Under the pieces are notes generated by a model. That model ran no database searches, was not told where the DNA came from, and saw only the letters and a program-made list of their open reading frames with translations. 60,000 nucleotides of DNA, from positions 9,426,001 through 9,486,000 of the forward strand of contig OX442319.1 in the NCBI GenBank assembly GCA_949358305.1. The letters are read 5' to 3'. Within the stretch, counting starts at the first letter, position 1; each line of letters opens with the position of its first letter. This DNA is from Strigamia acuminata. Its lineage: Eukaryota; Arthropoda; Chilopoda; Geophilomorpha; Linotaeniidae. A program made the translations under genes and the position numbers. Positions 29,301 to 39,339 of the stretch are shown here, in pieces.

Positions 29301-30393
29301 TGTAGAATTTTTCACGAAATTGTGGAATTTTTCACGAAATTATGGAATTTTGCACGAAATTATGGAATTTTGCACGAAATTATGGAATTTTGCACAAAAT
29401 TATGGAATTTTGCACGAAATTATGGAATTTCTGACGAAATTATGGAATTTCTGACGAAATTATGGAATTTCTGACGAAATTATGGAATTTTGCACGAAAT
29501 TATGGAATTTTGCACGAAATTACGGAATTTTGCACGAAATTACGGAATTTTGCACGAAATTATGGAATTTTGCACGAAATTATGGAATTTTGCACGAAAT
29601 TATGGAATTTTGCACGAAATTATGGAATTTTGCACGAAATTATGGAATTTTGCTCGAAATTGTAAAATTTTTCATGGGATTTTGAATCTTTTTACATGAA
29701 AATTGGAATTTTTTGAAATTATTTATTTAATTTTGAAATTATAAAATTTTCTTTCACAAAAATTTGAATTTTTTTTACGAAATTTCAAAATTTCTTTTAT
29801 CAAATTTTGACATTTTGCATTAAACGAATTCCAAACCGGTCACCCTAACTTTAATAAATAAAACTTTACTTTCTAACTTTTCCACCAAATTAATAGTCCG
29901 TACGAGAATCCTCACACACGAGTAACAATTACTAAATTAAAAAAAAAAATAAAAACAAAAAAATAACATTAATGACTACAAAAACAACATAAAACTCTGA
30001 TTCTATCACTTTGTTTGAAAGACAAACGTAAAATTGTCATTGTTTGTGTTCGAAAAATCCAAACAAGTCCCTCTGTTGGTCATTGAAGAGGAATCAAATT
30101 CCGTCACTGTATTCACACCATTTTCCCGTGAAAACCAATGTCCTTGTATAACAAACGGAATTTTGCAGCCAACTGTAAAATAAATGTAAAAATTTAATTA
30201 AATGAAAAATAATTCTGACTTTCGCGTGACAGGGCGTCACCCTCGCAAGTTTTCCTTAAATAATTGATTAGGTAATCAACCATTTAATCAATTAAGTTAT
30301 AATTTATTTCATAATGGAATTGCTTTGCCCACCTGTTATCTCTATTGATATCCATAGCAACCAAACAGTTGCTAATAATCGTCCGTTCTGCAT
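26387..30393 (-). CDS. DUF7042-7045-type extracellular Cys-rich protein, 10 exons, 612 aa
   Basis: Exons on the minus strand: 30393-30333, 30172-30010, 29931-29870, 29082-28777, 28715-28612, 28556-28234, 27705-27551, 27483-27244, 27181-26933 and 26562-26387. All have GT-AG borders and phases that join without a break; the total is 1839 nt, or 612 codons plus stop. Residues 1-20 form a hydrophobic signal peptide. Then come four related modules with repeated G-x-W and Cys motifs: GCKIPFVIQGHWFS; SLEGVWHFAYQRR with a CQTPGTQF core; GCNFPQNFSGTWIN with YVCQEQRGNRYMLARLG; and CPIAGKFKF with CVGFWKENL. The last exon ends in a hydrophobic tail (VVKTLFLFLSLFCVFIL) that looks like a GPI-attachment signal. 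The pattern fits the DUF7042-DUF7045 family of secreted arthropod proteins, whose function is unknown to me. The gene lies head-to-head with the actin gene. Confidence 0.85.
27760..28200. repeat. Diverged short repeats in intron 6 of the DUF7042 gene
   Basis: A phrase like 'aaaaatgcaattatttacactaaaa' recurs at about 30-40-bp spacing with drift. The region is intronic (between 28233 and 27706) and non-coding. Confidence 0.6.
29240..29665. repeat. 20-bp minisatellite in intron 3 of the DUF7042 gene
   Basis: About 20 near-identical copies of the 20-bp unit 'tatggaattttgcacgaaat' lie in register. They give long open frames in several phases (MEFCTKLWNF-type peptides), which are an artefact of the repeat and not genes. 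Confidence 0.95.
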
Positions 30394-30724
30394 CACTTTT
30401 TTATCACTTCCAAACTTCGAAGCTTACAGGTGTGCTCTGTTGTGAGTCATAAACGGATGAATAAAGACCGGCACTCAAAGTTAGTTCGTTTTTCCGCCAA
30501 ATGACGGCGCTGAGGTGGATCAGCGCCACTGATGGCTGAAAATAATAGTTTGAAATGGTAGAAGATTTGATGTTGTATCATTGTTTAAGGAATTTATTAC
30601 AAGGCTGGAGAAGAGTTTTAGCTCTCTCCATTATATGTAGTTTTAAGTCAAGAAATGTGTTTTATAATGATTGAAATTATGGTATTTTAAATGAGTTATC
30701 TAATTTAAAAATTCTGATTTTCAG
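30394..30724. promoter_or_regulatory. Shared upstream region of DUF7042 gene and actin gene
   Basis: The two start codons lie 343 bp apart in divergent orientation (30393 minus, 30736 plus). Within this gap a GC-richer stretch at about 30480-30540 stands out and could hold a shared promoter and a non-coding first exon of the actin gene, followed by an intron ending at the acceptor before 30725. No core promoter motif is decisive. Confidence 0.45.
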
Positions 30725-30735
30725 AAAGGGAAATA

Positions 30736-33225
30736 ATGGTATGTGTATATGTTTTAATTTTATACATCAAATTTTGTTTACATTTCATGAAATTGTGATT
30801 TTCTCATGAAATTTTGTGATTTTCTCACGAAATTTTGTCATTTTCTCAAGAAATTTTGTCATTTTCTCATGAAATCTTGTGATTTTCTCATAAAATCTTG
30901 TGATTTTCTCATGAAATCTTTTGATTTTCTCATGAAATCTTGTGATTTTCTCATAAAATCTTGTAACTTTTTTATGAAATTTGGTGACTTTTTCATGAAA
31001 TTTTGTGACTTTTTCATAAAATTTTATCACTTTTTCATAAAATTTTATGACTTTTTCATAAAATTTTATGACTTTTTCATAAAATTTTATGACTTTTTCA
31101 TAAAATCTTTTGATTTTCTCATGAAATTTTGTAACTTTTTCATGAAATTTTGTGACTTTTTCATGGAATTTTGTGACTTTTTCATAAAATCTTTTGATTT
31201 CCTCCTGAAATTTTGTGATTTTTTCAAGAAATTTGTTAGTTTTGCAAGAAATTTTGTGATTTTTTTTATCAAATTTTTAATTTTACAGTCTGGTGGAGAT
31301 GCTGCAAGCCACTCATGCGAATCTGCCATCGTCATAGACAACGGCTCTGGTCTAATGAAAGCCGGTTTCGCCGGCAACGACGCTCCAACCGTCGTTTTCC
31401 CATCAGTTGTTGGATGCCCCAAACACCCAAACGTCATAATCGGATCAATGGCCAAAGATTTATACATCGGCGGCGAAGCAATGGCAAAGCGCGGGGTCCT
31501 CACAATCCGTTACCCAATCGAACATGGCACCGTCGTCGACTGGGAGCACATGGAACGAATTTGGGCCCACCTGTTCAACGAAGAATTGCGCGTCGATCCA
31601 GCCTGCCATCCAGTGCTACTCACCGAAGCCCCTTTCAATCCCAAAGGAAACCGGGAGAAAATGGTGCAAATAATTCTTCACCCTGAAATCTCCAGGTTAT
31701 GAACACGCGTATCGTATTTCTTTTATTCTAAGAATTGAAGAATTATGCTATAGAGTGCAATATGTCCACTCATGGAGGCTTGTGATCAACTGGCCCCCGC
31801 CAGTCGGCACTGGCGACATCACCAGGATGATCCTCAGCAGCTCCTATGACTTAACGTCGAAGCTGTATTCCAATTGCAACCAATGAGAACAGATGATTCT
31901 GCAAGGTACCTGGGATGGACGATATGAGGATCGTAATGTCAATAAGAGGCGAGGTTGCACTCAGTCCGCAGGGACTTGAAGCAACCCGTTGGCCGTGCTG
32001 CAATGCACGACAGGGCAAAGTTATTCCGACCACGCTGCCCATGCGATCCTCGACCACGTGGTCAGCGGTTGGTCTGGCAACAACCTAGGCGACAACACAG
32101 TGACACACAACCCTTAGACAACCATGGCAATAAAGAATATCAATCCTAAACTGTGTCTCTGTGTTTGTATTTGATCGTGAATGGTGTTCAAACGCCCCGT
32201 GGTCCTCCCCTGGCCATGAGGTGACCGACCGCCACTCACAGGCTGTAGTGGGTCCATCACAGTTGTAAAACAGGGAACCGCGCAAACACATTTGCTTTTG
32301 CTAGCGTCTACAACTCGACTCCGTTTCTCTAGAACCGACCCTGAAATAATAAGTATAAATAAATAACCTGGAGATTATCCAGGAACAAAGTATCTAGACA
32401 GTAAAATTTGAAAGAAAAAAACCGTTAAACACTATATCTTTCAACACGTAGGTCCAAATCATGTTTGAAAAGTTCAACTTCCCGGCCGCTTTCGTCAGCA
32501 TCCAAGCCGTCTTGTCCCTCTACGCTTCCGGCAGAACAACCGGCCTTGTGCTGGACAGTGGCGACGGCGTGACGCATTCAGTTCCCATATACGAAGGCTA
32601 TGCCCTCCCGCACGCCATTCATCGCCTAGACTTAGCCGGACGAGACATAACCGACTACTTGTGCAGATTATTAACAGAAAGAGGATTCGTGTTCGCCTCG
32701 TCGGCCGAAAGGGAGATCGTGAGGGAACTGAAAGAGAAACTCGGTTACGTTGCGCAGGATTTTGAAAGAGAATTGGTCGAGGCCGCAGTCAATCCTGACT
32801 CGGTGGAAAAATTACACGAGTTGCCGGATGGTCAGGTGATCATGGTGAGTGAAGAGAGGTTTCGCGGGCCGGAAGTGATGTTTAGGCCCTCTCTGATCGG
32901 TTTGGAGTACCCCGGGTTGCACGAAATGGTGTTCGATTCGATCATGAAGTGCGATATTGATCTAAGGAAGGATTTGTTTTGTAATGTGGTGCTGAGCGGT
33001 GGGAATACGGTGTTTCCCGGTGCGGCAGAGAGGTTGCAGAACGAACTGTGCAAGCTGAGGTGTCGGCGGATACCGGCGCGGATTGTTTTCCCGCCCGAGC
33101 GGAAGTATTCGGTGTGGATAGGCGGCTCGATTCTGGCGTCGTTGGCTACGTTTCAACCCATGTGGGTCACCAGGCAGGAATATATGGAGTTTGGGGCTGC
33201 GATTGTGCATAGAAAATGCTTTTAA
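30736..33225 (+). CDS. Divergent actin, 383 aa, three coding exons
   Basis: Proposed exons: the ATG alone (30736-30738) at the end of a 14-nt microexon, followed by the strong donor GTATGT; 31289-31663; and 32452-33225. Together they give 383 codons plus stop, against about 376 for normal actin. Actin signatures: [13 protein letters not shown] (phosphate loop 1), YPIEHG (the methylated His site), [26 protein letters not shown] (phosphate loop 2), [10 protein letters not shown] and the C-terminal IVHRKCF. The sequence departs from muscle and cytoplasmic actin at many surface sites. The DNase-binding loop reads [12 protein letters not shown], so Met44 and Met47, the MICAL oxidation targets, are replaced. 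Such actins are often tissue-limited, for example in testis. The intron 2 donor (GTGCAA) is weak, and the intron holds a foreign insert. It converges with the FCP1-like gene. Confidence 0.82.
30785..31275. repeat. 21-bp minisatellite in actin intron 1
   Basis: The unit 'attttctcatgaaatcttgtg' and variants (later 'actttttcataaaattttatg') repeat more than 20 times. The long plus-strand frame from 30806 that runs into actin sequence is repeat-derived until 31289. Confidence 0.93.
31687..32376. mobile_element. Unclassified 690-bp insert in actin intron 2
   Basis: A 14-bp perfect inverted repeat, AATCTCCAGGTTAT (31687-31700) and ATAACCTGGAGATT (32363-32376), bounds a stretch that is more GC-rich than the surrounding intron. 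No long coding frame is seen. It may be a non-autonomous DNA transposon; a retroelement relic is the alternative. No target duplication could be settled. Confidence 0.5.
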
Positions 33226-33251
33226 AATTTGTAATGAGTTTGTATCTGTTG

Positions 33252-33285
33252 AATAAATTGATGTGTGAATGTGAGCAAATTTATT
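33252..33285. terminator. Facing polyadenylation signals of actin and FCP1-like genes
   Basis: AATAAA on the plus strand (33252-33257, 27 bp after the actin stop) faces AATAAA on the minus strand (33285-33280), which lies one base past the FCP1-like stop codon. Only 22 bp separate them, so the two 3' ends must overlap. Confidence 0.8.
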
Positions 33286-33286
33286 T

Positions 33287-34534
33287 TCAGTTTTTGGGGT
33301 CTAAATGGTGTTTTTTACTTGGATTCAAAATGGCTTCCTCTAGATCAGGTTCCTGCCTTTTGTTTTTAACTCCTCTTCTGTCGAGTAACGGCTTTGTTGT
33401 CGTCGCCATTTTATTTTCTTCGTTTTTATTAGGCTTAATGTTCTTTTTGGCTTCGATCACGGGGAATAGCTTTTCGTCGGCTTTTTGCCAACGTTCCGCA
33501 CAGCTGCACAACCAATCCGGGTTTACGATGTGGATGTTTTTTAATTTTCGCGCTATAAACACTTTTTCTGTGTCTGTGCGATTGGATATGACGTGAGTCG
33601 TTGGTTTGTTCCCGGGGTCGTCGGTGGATGCGACCACTTTGGGCTGAATAACGGCCCCGAGTAGCTCCGCTAACTTCCACGTTTTGTGCGATTCGGGAGA
33701 TATGTTAGTTGGAATTATGCCGCTGAAGACAACATTTACCGATTTCAAGACGTCGGCACACGCACGAGGTACTAAATCTCTCACATCGGGAAAAGTGCGG
33801 CCATTTTCTTTCAATCGTTCGTACATTTCATAAAACTCGCGGTGCACTGCTCGCAGTTTTTTCTCCAAATGGAGTAAATGATCGTCGTTGTCATTGTCGT
33901 GTAATTCGTGAAAATAACCGATTTTTTCCTTTTCTTCCGACGGGTCACTCATGTAACCGGTGTCTGTAAAGAACTTGTACGGCTTGACGTGTACCAAATT
34001 CGGCGCGTCGTTCCACACGTCCGCTCGGTCGTCGATCATACACACCATTGAATCTCCATTCGGAAAGAAATATTTTAAATTTGCACTTTTCGTGTTAGGG
34101 TCTATAAATTCGTCTCGGGATAAAATGCGTTTTGAAAAGAGAGTGGAGTGTGGGTCGAGCAGACGAGCGATTTCGTTCGAGTACGGGCGATCTCCGTACG
34201 TCCAAATGTGCATTTCGAACAATTCGCTCATGTTTTTCAGAAAGGCTCTCGTGCCTGGTCGCACTCTGGTGTGGTACCACGAACCGGCCGACTCGAAGTG
34301 ATGCACGTCGACAATGCCGAGTGGGACTTTCGCTTGAGTCGTGTGTATCAACGTATGATCGAGGTCAACTAATAACACTAACTTTTTTAATTTGAGCAAA
34401 TGAAATGGGACACTGAGCGGAACGGGTGGTGGGACAGAATGTTTAGTATTCTCTAATTGAAGTTTACGAGAAGAAATAAAATTCCATTTGACATGTTTTG
34501 CACTACTTTCATTTATTGAATCGTTAAGAGCCAT
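33287..34534 (-). CDS. FCP1-like RNA polymerase II CTD phosphatase, intronless, 415 aa
   Basis: FCP1 removes phosphate from Ser residues of the RNA polymerase II C-terminal tail in the nucleus. Residues about 50-190 form an FCPH phosphatase domain with the catalytic motif DLDHT (Asp57 nucleophile, Asp59, Thr61), WTYGDRPYS at 111-119 and IDDR at 167-170. Residues about 261-355 form a BRCT domain (VFSG at 269-272, conserved Trp341). The last 50 residues are basic (GVKNKRQEP) and look like a nuclear signal. The pair FCPH-BRCT is specific to FCP1 among these phosphatases. At 415 aa it is about half the size of typical animal FCP1 and lacks both the long N-terminal and C-terminal regions. With no introns, it is probably a retrocopy of the main gene that has stayed open. 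Confidence 0.88.
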   Translation of the reverse strand: MALNDSINESSAKHVKWNFISSRKLQLENTKHSVPPPVPLSVPFHLLKLKKLVLLVDLDHTLIHTTQAKVPLGIVDVHHFESAGSWYHTRVRPGTRAFLKNMSELFEMHIWTYGDRPYSNEIARLLDPHSTLFSKRILSRDEFIDPNTKSANLKYFFPNGDSMVCMIDDRADVWNDAPNLVHVKPYKFFTDTGYMSDPSEEKEKIGYFHELHDNDNDDHLLHLEKKLRAVHREFYEMYERLKENGRTFPDVRDLVPRACADVLKSVNVVFSGIIPTNISPESHKTWKLAELLGAVIQPKVVASTDDPGNKPTTHVISNRTDTEKVFIARKLKNIHIVNPDWLCSCAERWQKADEKLFPVIEAKKNIKPNKNEENKMATTTKPLLDRRGVKNKRQEPDLEEAILNPSKKHHLDPKN

Positions 34535-36341
34535 TCTAACTTGCCGTACTTGTTGTAATAATAATAATAATATAATTTATTCGTAATGGTAATGTAGTCG
34601 GAGATAACTTGGAAACACTTGCGATCAAGGTTCAAAAATGAATTGATTAAACTAGTTTTAGTGTTGTTTATATATTTTGGCTGGGTGTCGCGAAAACCCG
34701 GGATGCGATTGAGTAAGCGGAAAACCTGATATCGCGGAAAATTAAAATGCGCAGGTTGTCATCACCTGAACGAGGTTCACAAATTATACAAGTATTGTAA
34801 AAATCGAGGTTTATATAGTCCTAGTGTAACTCGGTTTTTGGAAAACCTGGTTACGTTGCGAGTACGTATGCGTACGTATTGTGTACGTTCCAAATGTGTC
34901 GGAAATGAACTTTTGTAAAATGAATTATGAATTATTATTTGTCAAATATGAAAAGTATTATTTAAATGCTATACATTTTGTAATGCATTAAGTGAAATGC
35001 GATATATAATGTAAAATATATTTTTGAACCAGATGGAGTTGGTTAAATGGCAGATCGCCACGGTTTAATGTCCTCGCAGCGATGATGAGGCCTGGGAATC
35101 CCCCAGTATTGCTCCGCGGCCAACGCCCTTTTTATAAAAAAAACGTGGATTTTCCCATCTTGAAAACCAACATGAATACATTTAATCGGTAAATGGTCTA
35201 TTTATAAACGTATCACTCATCTATTTTTAGATACCGCTGCTTTGGTTTTATCCATCTTTAAAATAAATTCTCGCATTTCGTCTCATTGTGCATCTGCGAA
35301 CTATATCGTCAGACTATATCGGAGACCCGCGCATTAAGTGTTAAGTAAAGGAGAAAACTTAATGAAAATATCATGTAAAAACTCAATTTTTCATCACGAA
35401 TTCAAATTTCACTAAATTTTCCATTGAAAAATTCAAAATCACTAAATTTTCGATTAAAAAGCATCCAAAATCACTATATTTTTCGTGAAAAACATTCAAA
35501 ATCACTAAAAAATTTTCCTGAAAAACATTCAACATCACTAAATTTTTCAAATTTCTCTTTAATTTTCCATTGAAAAATTCAAATTTTTCTATATTTTCCC
35601 TCTAAAAAATCGTAAATCATCAATTGTAAAATCGTAAAAAATCGTATCATTTCCACCACTTTTCCCATTCTAAGATCGGCCGAAATACTTTGTCATCCGT
35701 GCGCGGGACTCTATCACAACGCCTCGCCTTCAAACAGAAACCCGCGCACAATACGATACAATAATTACGGAAAAAAAACACGCCAATTTAATTTATTTCC
35801 ACTTCGCTAAATGCCTCCACCGCACACATTTTCACCTTACAATCAAAACAACGGAAGACTGACTCACTAACACAAACATTCCATCACACAAAAACCTAAA
35901 AAAAAAACTGACCATTCCCAAGGTCACAAAACAATGACGTCACGCAACAAACCCAACCAGAAAAAATACGCCCGCCATCAACGACTCAAAAAACAACTTG
36001 ACCCGGGATTTGACCTCATCCCAGTCTCATCTCGACCAACACAGGAACAAAATTCCGTATTCCACTTCCTCTCATCCCCAACGACTCGCTGGCCATGACT
36101 CCCCACTCGACATAACACTTATTTATCTTATTTCCGCACTCCAAACCCGCTCGCCTTGAAAACACGTGGGCGAACCTCGTCGCAATCACCTGACGCAAAA
36201 CACAACGGATGTAAAACACACAAACCAACAAATCACTCGCAGCTCGCACCGACAAAAACCTACGAATTTCCATTTAAAAGAAGGCACGGCTTTTCCTTAT
36301 CTCACTAATTACTAATTTCTATTTCCATCTGACCTAAATAG
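34535..36341. other. Intergenic region upstream of FCP1-like gene and GPCR
   Basis: About 1.8 kb without a supported protein gene. It holds one compact GC-rich segment (35030-35136, listed separately) and at 35380-35660 a field of drifting short repeats ('aaaatcactaaatttttc' with 'gaaaaattc'). Upstream exons of the GPCR, if any, should lie here or beyond, but I could not place them. Confidence 0.5.
35030..35136 (+). ncRNA. Possible small structured RNA (identity unknown)
   Basis: This is an island of GC-rich sequence in AT-rich DNA. GTTGG (35038-35042) can pair with CCAAC (35119-35123) around three small hairpins: TGGC/GCCA (35048-35060), CCTC/GAGG (35072-35090) and CCTGGG with CCCAGT region (35091-35106). 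It ends in TTTTT, a possible RNA polymerase III stop, and AT-rich TATA-like sequence lies upstream. It matches no snRNA, tRNA or 5S RNA that I know. The strand is a guess. Confidence 0.25.
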
Positions 36342-36387
36342 CCATGCAATCGCCATCCGAACACACTCGCAACACCACACGCTGATC

Positions 36388-38712
36388 ATGCGGGAGTTCA
36401 TGTGCATCGCCACGGTCGGCTACAGCCCCGACTGGCCGCAGTTCCGCAACTCCGTCGCGCCCAACGACGCGTGCTGGGGCAAAATAGTCAACGCGACGGG
36501 CGAGCACAACGTGGTCTACCTCAACAACAAGACCGCCTGCATCCTCAACTTGCCGTCCGACGTTCGCGCGGCGCTAATCCGTCAATTGGGCGACGAATTC
36601 GGCGAAAGTCCCATCGATTGTCACGTGCAATTCGCCAACGACGAGACCGTGAGCTACATCACCGGCTACGTGGCGCTGGGGATGCTTTTTTTCAGCATTT
36701 TGTGCCTGCTCGCGACGATTCTCGTGTATGCGGTGAAGGGGGAACTCGGGACGGTTCCCGGGCTTAATTTGATGTGTTTGTGCGTGAGTCATTTGGTGCA
36801 TTACGTGACCGGGGTCTGCAACCTGCTGAACGTGCCTGCGCAGACGGTGTCGCATTGGCAGTGCACGTTGTTCGGATTCACGCGACATTTCACGATTTTG
36901 GCCACGTTTTTCTGGTTGAATGTGATGGCGTTCGATATTTGGAGGACGGTAACGAATATGAAGAGCGGGGTGTCGAATGGGAGGAAGTTGTTCAAGTGGA
37001 GACGGTTTGTTAAGTATTGTTTGTACGCGTGGGGGATTCCGTTTTGTATTGGTGTGACGGCCGTCGTGGTTGATAATGTCGAAGGGATTCCGCAGTATAT
37101 GAAGTAGGTATATTTGGTTTTGGTGGGTTTTTGGATTTGGTTTGAGAGTTGAAGAGATGAGTGTCAAGGTTGGAGTTGTTTTGTTTTGTTTTGGATTGCT
37201 ATGGGGAGCAGTGTTGGTGTTTGGTGGCCATGAGGACACCACGCGTGAGGACAAGGTGATTAAAGGTGATGTTTATTAGGAGGGAATGTTTATTTTAGTA
37301 CAAAAAAATTGATTTTTCGATTTTTTTTTTTTTTTTTTTTTTTTTTGGTTTTTTTTTTTTTTTGGGAAGGTTAAAAATAGTTCATTCGAGTAAAAAATCT
37401 GTTTTTTTTTTTTTTTCGTCTAAAATTGCATAAAAATAGATTTTTTTCCTTCTCCCATCTAAATTGCATTTTTGATTTCTAAACTCATTTTGGTTCGTCT
37501 AAATTGCAATTTTATTTGATTTAGTTGCAATTTTTTACCTAAATTGCATTTTCCTGTCTCTAAATTGCACTTTTCAGTCTCTAAATTGCACTTTTCAGTC
37601 TTAAAATGGAATTTTTCAGTCTCAAAATGCGATTTTTCAGTCTCAAAATGGGATTTTTTAGTGTCAAAATGGGATTTTTCAGTCTCAAAATGGAATTTTT
37701 TAGTCTCAAAATGCGATTTTTCAGTCTCAAAATGCGATTTTTCAGTCTCAAAATGGGATTTTGCAGTCTCAAAATGGGATTTTTCAGTCTCAAAATGGGA
37801 TTTTTCAGTCTCAAAATGCCATTTTTCAGTCTCAAAATGTCATTGCTCAATCACAAATAGATCAATTTTTTAATCTCCATAAAAATCCAAATTTTCAAAA
37901 ATATTAAAAAATAATCAATATTCGGCCATTTGCACACCAAAACTAACACACAATCGCTTGACACCATCCTCTGCGTGATATCTGACGCCTTAATTCTTTA
38001 CTGGAAGTAGGAAATCCTTTCCAGTAATCCAAAAATCTAAGAATGAATGAATTTCCAACACTGATTCACGCACTAATTTCCCCCATAAACCTTTCCAGAC
38101 CATCCTACCGGCCGCCAAACGCCACCGACCCAGACATCAGATGCGCCATGAGCATCAACAACCTCGAAGGTTTCTTCCTCTTCAACACAGCGCCCAGACT
38201 AACCATGCTCGTCATCAACCTCGTCTTCTTCATCCTCACAGCCAAAGCCATTCACGTAACGAGCAAACAAGCCGAAGCAATTCGATCCACAAACCGTGCC
38301 AAAGCGAGGTAATAAAAGCGAAAACAAATCACCATTAACCCACTTACAAACACAAATAACACGTAATTCTCGACATTTCTACAGATATCGTCTCTACCTC
38401 AAACTTTTCCTCGTCATGGGCCTCGCCTGGGTGTTCAATGTGTCCGATTACGCGATCCACGCGCGTTTGGGAGCGGATTGGGTGCACAGTGGACCACGAT
38501 GGTTCACCGTGATCAACACCTACGTGACCATTTTGATCGGCGTGGGCATTTATTTGACTTTTGGACTCGTGCCGAGCATCAAATTGATTCGGTACAAGTG
38601 CGACTCGAGAGTGGAAGCGAGGCCTAAGTCGCAGTTGACCGTTTGTGATAGTTTGCCGGTGACCAGGACGTCGTATATCAAAGAGGCGGTGAATGTCACG
38701 ACTAAGTTGTAG
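36388..38712 (+). CDS. Methuselah-like family B GPCR, 3 coding exons, 417 aa (5' end uncertain)
   Basis: Exons 36388-37103, 38099-38308 and 38385-38712 have GT-AG borders, matching phases and 418 codons including stop. Seven membrane segments are visible at about residues 90-115, 125-147, 162-184, 209-229, 268-290, 311-331 and 352-374. Cys159 (HWQC) and the Cys of PDIRC before TM5 form the usual loop disulphide. The extracellular part (about 88 residues, with four or more Cys and two N-glycosylation sites) is short for Methuselah proteins, and no signal peptide follows the ATG. The frame stays open back to a possible acceptor at 36340-36341, so one or more upstream exons may be missing. The C-terminal tail ends in VTTKL, a possible PDZ ligand. 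Such receptors bind peptides and affect stress resistance and lifespan in Drosophila; the ligand here is unknown. Confidence 0.85.
37320..37372. repeat. Poly-T tract in GPCR intron 1
   Basis: Two long runs of T are separated by GG and GGG. The length is prone to assembly error. Confidence 0.9.
37545..37855. repeat. 21-bp minisatellite in GPCR intron 1
   Basis: The unit 'ctcaaaatgggatttttcagt' repeats about 14 times with small changes. It opens spurious frames on both strands. Confidence 0.93.
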
Positions 38713-39330
38713 AAATTATGTATTTTTGTGTATTTAAATGTATTGTATTTATTAAATGCTTGTGTTTTGTTCCTGTTGAAGTTTCCGTGTTATCTTTTCG
38801 CCGAACTGTGATTGAGTTATGCTACGTTTCCTGTTTTCTTATTTTTATTTAGAGTCGGTGTTGACACGGTTAGGGTTGGAAAATGTCGAGTGTTTTATTG
38901 TTTGTTAGGTTGTAGGTGTATTTTTGTACTTACTTGTAGAGTTTTCTTGGAATTGAGACGTGATGAGGGTTAGTAAAAGAGAGGGGAAAGCGGGGTATCT
39001 ATAAATAGGGTTAGATGAAGGAAAATATTCATTGGATTAAGGTCACGACTGAGAATTTGAAGAATGAAGAGGAGTTGTGGTTTAAATGGCACAACCGATT
39101 GGGTAACTCGATTTGTTTACAGAGAGCGTGTAAATATGCAATAAACTTGTAATAAACCAGATGTAAAAGTTAGTTAGGAATATTTTTAAATTGCGTGGAC
39201 TACGAGGAATCGATAAAACTATAATTCCGACAATTAAAAATTAATTAAAACAGTGTTTTCATGCTAGATTTGTATTCATGCGTATTTAAAATTTTTCATA
39301 TTTATTTCGTATGATTTCTGCGTATTTCAT
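38713..39330. other. Intergenic region after the GPCR
   Basis: It holds the GPCR 3' end (a TATTAAA-type signal near 38749) and two AATAAA motifs near 39140-39155. No gene is seen. Confidence 0.5.
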
Positions 39331-39339
39331 CTGTTTTCA

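Noticed and set aside
29260-29699. CRISPR-like array of short repeats and its long open frames
   Set aside because: The units are contiguous with no spacers and the host is a eukaryote. It is a minisatellite, and the peptides are repeat artefacts.
30806-31288. N-terminal extension of the actin frame through [12 protein letters not shown]-type repeats
   Set aside because: It is the translated 21-bp intronic minisatellite. A clear acceptor (TTTTACAG) at 31281-31288 starts the real exon.
31687-32376. Solo LTR in actin intron 2
   Set aside because: The ends are not TG...CA and no 4-6-bp duplication was found; inverted repeats fit a DNA element better.
35030-35136. tRNA, U-snRNA or 5S rRNA gene
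   Set aside because: The D-arm-like start (AGTTGGTTAAATGG) has no matching anticodon or T arm, and no snRNA hallmark sequence is present.
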